From: Clostridia bacterium | GTDB taxonomy: Bacteria > Bacillota_A > Clostridia > Oscillospirales > Butyricicoccaceae | Direction: 5' to 3' | Assembly: GCA_017548175.1 (NCBI GenBank) | Contig: JAFYMZ010000087.1 | Span: 1 to 27,191 of the forward strand | DNA: 27,191 nt | Shown here: positions 22,215 to 27,191 of the stretch, one piece after another | Position numbering within the stretch: position 1 is the first letter of the stretch | How the letters are laid out: every line of letters begins with the position of its first letter | Position numbers and translations under genes: made by a program | Notes under the pieces: model-generated | What the model was told of the DNA's origin: nothing | Databases searched by the model: none | Seen by the model: only the letters and a program-made list of their open reading frames with translations

Positions 22215-23417
22215 ATGGACCTGATGCAGCTGACACTTGCCAAATCTGCCGAAGAGACCCTGCAGGCGCTGGCCCGGATCAAAGACCCTGACTGCGCCCT
22301 GCTTTATGCCTGCATCTATGCCGCCGGCGGCAGCGCCGCGCCTGCGGCAATGGCCAAGCATCTGGAATGGGACGAGACGCGCCTGCGCCGTGCCGTGCAG
22401 ATGCTGTCGGTCTTTGATCTTGTGCGCGACGGCGTCAAGCCGCCCGTCCGCGGCAAGGAACTGACTGACCCTGCCGAACTGCTGCAGTCCCGCAAGGGCG
22501 ATGCCGCCTTTGCCGGCGTCTGCGATTATTTCGAGCAGTGCAAGGGCCGCCAGATGACCCAGCGTGAAATGAGTATTCTGCTGGAAGTCTATCAAAGCCT
22601 CAACCTGCCCGCCAGCGTGCTGGGTCTGTTGATGGGCTGGTGTCAGGAAAGCGGTCACTTCAGCATCCAGAACATCGAGCGCGAAGCCTACCGCTGGCAC
22701 AACAAGGGCATCCTGACCTTTCCGCAGGCCACCGAACATCTGGAAGTCCTGCGTCGCCGCCGCACCTATGAGTACGGCGTGCTGCGCCTGCTGGGACAGG
22801 GCGGCCACCCGGCCACCGAGACCCAGAAGAAATACATCGAGCAGTGGCACGCGTGGGGCGTGGGAAAAGAACTGCTGGAACTGGCCTATGACCGCACCTT
22901 GGTGCAAAAGGGTCAGCTGAACTGGAATTACTTACATAAGATTTTGGAAAACTGGCATGCCCAAGGCTTCAAGACCCGACAGGCGGTGGAACAAAACGAC
23001 CAGCGCCCTGCCGCGTCCCAGCGCCCCGGCACCCAGACCCAGCCCCAGCCGGAAAGCGCCGAGCGGCGCATCCTGCGCATGCTGGAGCAAAAGCGCCTGC
23101 AGCGCGAGCGCGACCTGCAGACCCGGCTGGAGACCCTGCGCGGTCTGTCTCCCGAGTTCCGCGACAACGAAAGCGCCCTGCGCCTGTGTGCCTCCCGTAT
23201 GGCGCGCAGCAGCGGTGCCGAGCGGGAAAAGCACGAGCAGCAGCGCACCCTGCTTCTGCAGCGGCAGCAGGGCATCCTCACCCGATTGGGCCATCCGGCC
23301 GACTGGCTGTCCGACAAGCCCGACTGTCCCCATTGCGGCGACCGCGGCTATATCGGCGCAAAAAAATGCGCCTGTCTGGAAGCTCTGTTGGAAAAAGAAG
23401 CGCAACCCATTGGATAA
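22215..23417 (+). CDS. DnaD-domain primosomal protein fused to a helicase-loader-like N-terminal domain
   Basis: A 400-residue replication-initiation protein. Residues about 15-75 look like a winged helix; 95-250 carry DnaD/DnaB_2 repeats (CDYFEQCKGRQM, IEREAYRWHNKGI, then a second repeat ending YLHKILENWHAQG). After a Q/P-rich linker (about 255-282), residues 283-400 resemble the N-terminal helicase-binding region of DnaI/DnaC loaders: charged helices, then a zinc-site pattern C371-P-H-C374 ... C385-A-C387-L. In loaders an AAA+ ATPase would follow; here the protein stops 11 residues later and a terminator follows at once. It may be a real fusion or a loader that lost its motor. The start has AAGGAGG 7 bases upstream. 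The DnaD part is secure; the loader part is by motif only. Confidence 0.85.
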   Translation: MDLMQLTLAKSAEETLQALARIKDPDCALLYACIYAAGGSAAPAAMAKHLEWDETRLRRAVQMLSVFDLVRDGVKPPVRGKELTDPAELLQSRKGDAAFAGVCDYFEQCKGRQMTQREMSILLEVYQSLNLPASVLGLLMGWCQESGHFSIQNIEREAYRWHNKGILTFPQATEHLEVLRRRRTYEYGVLRLLGQGGHPATETQKKYIEQWHAWGVGKELLELAYDRTLVQKGQLNWNYLHKILENWHAQGFKTRQAVEQNDQRPAASQRPGTQTQPQPESAERRILRMLEQKRLQRERDLQTRLETLRGLSPEFRDNESALRLCASRMARSSGAEREKHEQQRTLLLQRQQGILTRLGHPADWLSDKPDCPHCGDRGYIGAKKCACLEALLEKEAQPIG

Positions 23418-23420
23418 GCA

Positions 23421-23452
23421 AAAAGCTGCGGCTCGCGCGAGCCGCAGCTTTT
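23421..23452. terminator. Bidirectional intrinsic terminator
   Basis: A 15-bp GC-rich inverted repeat (23421-23435 with 23438-23452) flanked by A- and T-runs. It lies between the dnaD-like gene and a convergent small gene. Confidence 0.88.
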
Positions 23453-23483
23453 GTATTTGTGTTCGTTGTTCGTTGGCGCACCT

Positions 23484-23804
23484 CTATCTTGCATAAATAA
23501 CGCTGATTGCCAGCGCCATCGGCCATAGTATCCCGTAAATAATGGACAGAACCCATTTTTCCCGGCGCAGTGATTGCAGCCGTTCTTGCACCGCCAAGTC
23601 GGGATGCGTTATTTTTTTTAACCGCCGCTCTAACCGCCAAGGCATCCAGACCAACCATAGGCTATGTATGATCCCCACGATGGCAAATAATCCTTTGATG
23701 GGAAACGCATCGGCTGTTTCGCCGTATCTGATTATCAGCAAAATAAAGAAGCCTTCGGACAAATAAATATCTTCCTGATATCGATCCTCAAGTTTGAACT
23801 TCAT
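23484..23804 (-). CDS. Small membrane protein of unknown function
   Basis: I do not recognise this 106-residue protein. It has about three hydrophobic segments (residues 17-27, 39-54 and 85-104) separated by a basic stretch WRLERRLKK and an amphipathic helix. The start follows AGAAGGTG by about 6 bases. It sits 21 bp behind the secreted protein gene on the same strand, so the two form an operon, and it is lower in GC than the surrounding genes. No link to a known family or toxin/immunity type is clear. Confidence 0.65.
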   Translation of the reverse strand: MKFKLEDRYQEDIYLSEGFFILLIIRYGETADAFPIKGLFAIVGIIHSLWLVWMPWRLERRLKKITHPDLAVQERLQSLRREKWVLSIIYGILWPMALAISVIYAR

Positions 23805-23825
23805 AGTACACCTTCTCTCCGACAG

Positions 23826-24830
23826 TTAATTGTGCAGTTCCCGCACACGTTCAATCATATAGGAATATTCTGCTTCTTCAGCAGAGGGGAGGTAAACAAG
23901 ATCATCATCGACAAAATGAAGATCATCTCGCAAATTACTGGATGGAATATCAATAATCATATAATTGTAAATTATATTTTTCGTAGCGGTGACATTGTAA
24001 TGTTGCACTGCTTCTCCGGTTGTCTGTGCAGACCCAACCCGTACATAATTCAAAAAACCGCGACATCGCTTAACTTCTATATCAAAAAGTAATTCTGCGG
24101 CAGTGCTAACAAGATCGGCTTCAGATAAAACATCAGAAAGTGTTATAATTGTGGCAGTAACCTTAAAGGCAAATTTCTGCGCGATGAAGACTCCGGCAGA
24201 AGCAATCGATATTCCTTTTGCGATGATTGCAATTACATCGAAAGCGACTGCATCATAAGACTTGCTTTCCGTAATCGTATAGGTGCACAACAAAGAAACA
24301 GGATTTTCGCCCCAATCAAAATCGTAATATACTTCTCTGTTTTGATAAGTTGCTCCGTATTCTTCTTGCATCATTTCCTTGACAACTTCTTCATAGTCAT
24401 CCAATCCTCTTGTGCTTGCAGTACGGATCTCGGTTTGAAAAGAGGCGGAAACATCAACCGCGTTTTTGACCGGAAGATCTTGATTTAAAGTCAGTATATA
24501 TCGGGAAACAAGACTTAGTTCGGTCGCGGGCACGATAAGTTCATACACCGGGCTGTTTACATCTCGTTTCGCATAGGAGAAAAGGTAAGACCCGTCAGGG
24601 AGTTCGAATAAAACGGCCAAATACTCATCGTTGTCTATATAGGCCCAGTTGCCGCAGGCCGGGTCGCCGGCAATAAAACCGGAAGGAAAGGGGGATAGAA
24701 GATCGGCAGTAAGCTTGTTAATTTCTGCTGCAAGCACAGGCACAGCGACTTGCGGAAATGCAGACGAACAAAAAACCAATATCAGCGAGAGACAAATGGT
24801 GCGGATGATCATTCGAGTACGTTTCTTTAT
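23826..24830 (-). CDS. Secreted protein of unknown function with a probable ATA start
   Basis: I do not recognise a family. The protein has an N-terminal signal peptide: a basic n-region, a hydrophobic core (L-S-L-I-L-V-F), and a probable cleavage after VPVLA. The mature part is acidic, rich in Tyr and Asp, with one hydrophobic stretch at about residues 195-225 that could be a membrane segment or buried helix. The ATG at 24812 lies 24 bases from the strong AGGAGG (24842-24837); an in-frame ATA at 24830 lies 6 bases from it and adds M-K-K-R-T-R, a typical signal-peptide start. I therefore extend to 24830 (334 residues). The gene is clearly lower in GC than its neighbours, suggesting recent acquisition. 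Confidence 0.65.
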   Translation of the reverse strand: MKKRTRMIIRTICLSLILVFCSSAFPQVAVPVLAAEINKLTADLLSPFPSGFIAGDPACGNWAYIDNDEYLAVLFELPDGSYLFSYAKRDVNSPVYELIVPATELSLVSRYILTLNQDLPVKNAVDVSASFQTEIRTASTRGLDDYEEVVKEMMQEEYGATYQNREVYYDFDWGENPVSLLCTYTITESKSYDAVAFDVIAIIAKGISIASAGVFIAQKFAFKVTATIITLSDVLSEADLVSTAAELLFDIEVKRCRGFLNYVRVGSAQTTGEAVQHYNVTATKNIIYNYMIIDIPSSNLRDDLHFVDDDLVYLPSAEEAEYSYMIERVRELHN

Positions 24831-24867
24831 AGTATTCCTCCTTATATGTTTTTGTTTGTACTTCCGT

Positions 24868-24892
24868 ATAGGAGGATGCTTTATCCTCCTAT
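24868..24892 (-). promoter_or_regulatory. Leader hairpin containing a Shine-Dalgarno mimic and its complement
   Basis: A perfect 10-bp inverted repeat (24892-24883 with 24877-24868) with a 5-base loop. Its 5' arm contains AGGAGG and its 3' arm CCTCCT, which is also complementary to the real ribosome binding site at 24842-24837. It would sit at the extreme 5' end of the mRNA of the secreted protein. Confidence 0.7.
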
Positions 24893-24895
24893 GGT

Positions 24896-24901
24896 ATTAT
24901 A
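24896..24901 (-). promoter_or_regulatory. -10 element of the secreted-protein operon
   Basis: TATAAT on the minus strand, a few bases before the leader hairpin. No convincing -35 at 16-18 bp; TTGGAA stands at 21 bp. Confidence 0.4.
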
Positions 24902-24930
24902 TAGATCATTTTCACTACGCCTTTCCAAAT

Positions 24931-24965
24931 AACAAAAATATCCCGCATCAAATGACACGGGATAT
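24931..24965 (-). terminator. Intrinsic terminator, minus strand
   Basis: An 8-bp stem (24965-24958 with 24945-24938), 12-base loop, then TTTTTGTT. It ends the putative small RNA. Confidence 0.7.
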
Positions 24966-25008
24966 ACACTGTAAAACATCGGGTGCTACCCAGTGCCATT
25001 ATTAATTT
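24931..25008 (-). ncRNA. Putative small RNA
   Basis: A promoter at 25043-25015 and a terminator at 24965-24931 delimit a transcript of about 75 bases with no plausible gene: the only ATG frame lacks a ribosome binding site and runs through the terminator. Inside, CACTG and CAGTG can pair around a small GGT/ACC hairpin. I do not recognise an Rfam family. The call rests on the promoter-terminator pair alone. Confidence 0.4.
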
Positions 25009-25014
25009 TTTATA

Positions 25015-25043
25015 ATGTTATCATAAAACTGTGGATTTGTCAA
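25015..25043 (-). promoter_or_regulatory. Promoter of the putative small RNA
   Basis: Minus strand: TTGACA (25043-25038), 17-bp spacer, TAACAT (25020-25015). Confidence 0.55.
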
Positions 25044-25067
25044 AAAAATTTGTTGCATTATCGACAA

Positions 25068-25100
25068 AAAACAGCGTGTGCAACTTGCACACGCTGTTTT
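25068..25100 (-). terminator. Terminator of the rnpA-yidD-yidC-jag operon
   Basis: A near-perfect 16-bp inverted repeat (25068-25083 with 25085-25100); on the minus strand a TTTTTT run follows. It lies 12 bp after jag. Confidence 0.9.
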
Positions 25101-25112
25101 CGGTTCAAAGTA

Positions 25113-25850
25113 TTATTCTGCGCTCTGGGCAGTCTTGGCGGCGGGCTTGCGGCCACGGCTGCCGCGACGACGGCGGCTGTTGCCGGACTTCTTGGGAGCG
25201 GCGGACTGCGCGGTGGGCTGCATTCCCTCGGGAGCCACGATAACCTTACGGTTGGGCTCGGAACCGGTGGAATAGGTGGTGACACCTTCCACGTCCTGCA
25301 GAGCAGCGTGGATGATGCGGCGCTCGTGGGGATTCATGGGCTCCAGAGCCACGGCCTTCTTGTACTTCAGGGCCTTCTGTGCGGTCTTCTGTGCCAGAGC
25401 CTCCAGGGTACCTTCCCGCTTAGCTCGGTAGTTTTCGGTGTCCACCGTGATGCGCCAGCGATCGTCTTCCTCGCGATTGGCTACGATGCTGGTCAGATAC
25501 TGCAGCGCATCCAGCGTATCGCCGCGATGGCCGATGACGGTGCCCATATTGTCACCGCTCAGCTGGATGTTGATGGTCTTTTCCTCGTAATTCTCGGTGA
25601 CGCTCAGCTGTGCGGGCGTGCCAAAGCGCTCCAGCAGACCGGCCAGAAACTCTTCGGCGCGGCCGGCGGGGCTGGTGCGGTACTCGACCTTCACGATGGC
25701 CAGCTGACGGCCCAGACCCAGAAAACCGGACTTGGGCATCTGCACCATTTCGTAGGAAGCGAGATCGTCACGGCTGCAGCCCAGCTCTTTGCAAGCGTTT
25801 TCCAGAGCGGCCTCGATGGTCTCGCCCTTGGCTTCGTAATATTTAACCAT
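25113..25850 (-). CDS. jag: RNA-binding protein Jag/KhpB (SpoIIIJ-associated)
   Basis: A 245-residue protein with an N-terminal Jag-N domain (1-57, with KSGFLGLG), a KH domain with the GHRG loop at 107-110, an R3H motif R177-x3-H181 in MNPHERRIIHAAL, and a basic low-complexity tail rich in Arg, Lys and Ala. Jag/KhpB binds RNA together with KhpA and influences cell division and elongation in streptococci and clostridia. The start lies 3 bp after the yidC stop, with AAGGAGA inside the end of yidC. Last gene of the rnpA operon. Confidence 0.95.
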   Translation of the reverse strand: MVKYYEAKGETIEAALENACKELGCSRDDLASYEMVQMPKSGFLGLGRQLAIVKVEYRTSPAGRAEEFLAGLLERFGTPAQLSVTENYEEKTINIQLSGDNMGTVIGHRGDTLDALQYLTSIVANREEDDRWRITVDTENYRAKREGTLEALAQKTAQKALKYKKAVALEPMNPHERRIIHAALQDVEGVTTYSTGSEPNRKVIVAPEGMQPTAQSAAPKKSGNSRRRRGSRGRKPAAKTAQSAE

Positions 25851-25853
25851 GGA

Positions 25854-26732
25854 TCACATATCTCCTTCTTCGGTTTCCAGCATGGGATCGATCAGGAACT
25901 TCTGCAGCAGATATTCCTGTGCAATACCGAATACGTTGTTGGCGATCCAGTACAGACCCAGACCGCAGGGCATGATGAAGCAGAAGTACAGGGACATGGC
26001 AGGCATCATCCAGGTCATCATTGCGTTGGTCTGTGCGGTGGGATCGGGAGCATCGGTGTTCTTTTTCTTCTTGCTGACGGGGGTGTTGCGCTTTTGGGAC
26101 CACTTGGTCACCAGGCTCTGCAGATAAGCGGTGATACCTGCAATGATGGGAATTGCCCACAGCAGGCTGGGCTCCTTAAAGCTGGGAACAGCAGACAGAT
26201 TCACAAAGAGGAAGTTGAAGTCTACCTTCAGCAGCTTGTCGGAAACATCGGCAATCAGGTCAAAGTTGTCAAAGATCTGACCGGCCAGACCAATCTGCGC
26301 GCCATAGCCGGTGCTCATGGTAAAGTTCAGCTTTTCTGCAATGGTGGTGATCTGCTCGGCAGTCAGCTGCATGAAATAAGTCAGGGGCTGAGATACCACG
26401 CCGTACACACCGATGAGCAGGGGGAACATCAGCAGGGTGGTGCCGCAACCGGACATGGGGGTCACGCCTTCTTTGTCGTACAGGTTCTGCATCTCTTCGC
26501 GCAGACGGTTCTGATCTTTGCCGTACTGCTTCTGCAGCTGCTGCAGCTTGGGCTGCAGACGCTGGGTCTTGAACATGCTCTTCTTCTGCTTGATGGTCAG
26601 GGGCAGGGTCACCAGCTTGACCAGCAGAGAGAACAGGATGATGGACAGACCGTAGCTGCCGATGAACTCATAAATGAGACGCATCACATAGCCAAAGGGC
26701 GTGGAAATCAGGTCGTAAAGTAACTGAAACAT
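25854..26732 (-). CDS. yidC: Membrane protein insertase YidC/Oxa1 family
   Basis: A 292-residue insertase that helps Sec-dependent and independent proteins enter the membrane. The conserved core has five membrane segments: LSIILFSLLVKLVTLPL (about 29-45), the coiled hairpin KSMFKTQRLQPKLQQLQKQY, then TTLLMFPLLIGVYGVVS and two C-terminal helices with SLYFCFIMPCGLGLYWIANN. K39 stands where Gram-positive YidC usually has the groove arginine; a positive charge is kept. No lipobox or signal peptide is seen. Its ATG directly follows the yidD stop codon, with GAAGGA upstream. Confidence 0.95.
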   Translation of the reverse strand: MFQLLYDLISTPFGYVMRLIYEFIGSYGLSIILFSLLVKLVTLPLTIKQKKSMFKTQRLQPKLQQLQKQYGKDQNRLREEMQNLYDKEGVTPMSGCGTTLLMFPLLIGVYGVVSQPLTYFMQLTAEQITTIAEKLNFTMSTGYGAQIGLAGQIFDNFDLIADVSDKLLKVDFNFLFVNLSAVPSFKEPSLLWAIPIIAGITAYLQSLVTKWSQKRNTPVSKKKKNTDAPDPTAQTNAMMTWMMPAMSLYFCFIMPCGLGLYWIANNVFGIAQEYLLQKFLIDPMLETEEGDM

Positions 26733-26981
26733 TTAGTGCGTATCCTTCTTTCCAAAGTGAAATTGCTCCGGGACGGGGTCATAGCCGCTGCCGCCAAAGG
26801 GGTTGCAGCGCAAGATCCGCCAGAGCGCCAGCGCACCGCCGCGAAGGGCGCCAAAGCGCTGGATGGCCTCGTAGGCATACTCCGAACAAGTGGGAGTGAA
26901 ACGGCAAGTGGGTGCCGACTTGAGGCCGGATAGATGTTTGCGGTAAAAACCGATGAGCGCCAGCATTGCGTTACGCATCAT
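26733..26981 (-). CDS. yidD: Membrane protein insertion efficiency factor
   Basis: An 82-residue protein with the family signature CRFTPTCSEYA, followed by GGALALWRILRCNPFGGSGYDPVP. YidD acts at the inner membrane beside YidC. I start at ATG 26981 (GGAG, 7 bases upstream, inside the end of rnpA); the frame runs on to 27083 but that part overlaps rnpA. It has the fixed position between rnpA and yidC. Confidence 0.95.
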   Translation of the reverse strand: MMRNAMLALIGFYRKHLSGLKSAPTCRFTPTCSEYAYEAIQRFGALRGGALALWRILRCNPFGGSGYDPVPEQFHFGKKDTH

Positions 26982-26982
26982 G

Positions 26983-27191
26983 CTACTGCTCCAACAGGCC
27001 CAGCTTTCCCAGCAGCAGATCCAAATCTTTCTGCAGCAGGGCAAAGGGCGCGTCAATGCCGCCGTGGCGTGCCACGATGACAATGTTGTGTCCGGGCTTG
27101 ATCCGGGACTCGGACAGCCGATAGGCTTCCCGCAGTCGCCGGCGGAACCGGTTGCGCACGACCGCGCTGCCCAGTTTTACCGACACGGTAA
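26983..27191 (-). CDS. rnpA: Ribonuclease P protein component, C-terminal part
   Basis: The last 69 codons of RnpA, the protein subunit of RNase P that matures tRNA 5' ends. The hallmark RNR motif is present in VVRNRFRRRLREAYR, followed by the PGHNIVIVAR strand. The frame is open to the window edge, so the N-terminus lies beyond 27191; the GTG at 27186 is internal. yidD starts 1 bp after the stop. Confidence 0.95.
   Translation of the reverse strand, partial: TVSVKLGSAVVRNRFRRRLREAYRLSESRIKPGHNIVIVARHGGIDAPFALLQKDLDLLLGKLGLLEQ

Noticed and set aside
24890..25000. 36-codon ATG frame on the minus strand across the putative small RNA
   Set aside because: No ribosome binding site, and the frame runs through a terminator hairpin and the next promoter.

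Overview
The window looks like chromosome of a high-GC member of the Firmicutes/Clostridia, most likely the Oscillospiraceae/Ruminococcaceae group around Faecalibacterium, Gemmiger and Subdoligranulum. The grounds are strong AGGAGG-type ribosome binding sites, sigma-A promoters, the glmU-prs-pth-mfd and rnpA-yidD-yidC-jag gene orders, DnaD- and DtxR-type proteins, and GC-rich codon use. The genus assignment is inference. The right edge (rnpA) usually lies beside rpmH/dnaA, so the window probably ends close to the replication origin.

Layout: 1-5155 carries the end of a Ca2+-type P-ATPase, a KdpD/KdpE-like two-component pair, a LysR-regulator remnant and a Na+/phosphate symporter with PhoU domains. 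5236-8201 holds a CmpB-type membrane protein, a low-molecular-weight protein phosphatase preceded by a duplicated copy of its own 5' end and a cluster of palindromes, and a class-C beta-lactamase-like serine hydrolase. 8220-12280 is a YwaF/TMEM164-type membrane protein, then a DtxR-family regulator divergent from feoA-feoB and a Cys-rich Feo-associated small protein, with two matching inverted-repeat operators downstream of the feo promoter. 12312-13436 holds two tandem, recently duplicated XRE regulators with membrane tails.

13480-22114 is all on the minus strand: glmU-like, prs, pth, an amidohydrolase, mfd and a PrsA/SurA-like lipoprotein. It corresponds to the conserved Firmicutes glmU-prs-pth-mfd block, linking cell-wall precursor synthesis, PRPP supply, peptidyl-tRNA recycling and transcription-coupled repair. 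Here the GlmU uridyltransferase half is eroded, pth has no ATG/GTG/TTG start, and an amidohydrolase sits between pth and mfd. 22146-23452 is a DnaD protein whose C-terminus resembles the helicase-binding, zinc-binding N-terminus of a DnaI/DnaC loader, but with no AAA+ ATPase.

23484-25043 is a lower-GC insert: a secreted protein and a small membrane protein of unknown function, with an unusual 5' leader hairpin and a possible small RNA upstream. 25068-27191 is jag (khpB), yidC, yidD and the 3' part of rnpA, the classical membrane-insertion and RNase P cluster.

The observations I think most worth checking are the DnaD-loader fusion, the half-eroded GlmU, the AUU and AUA start codons, the duplicated phosphatase leader, and the putative small RNA.
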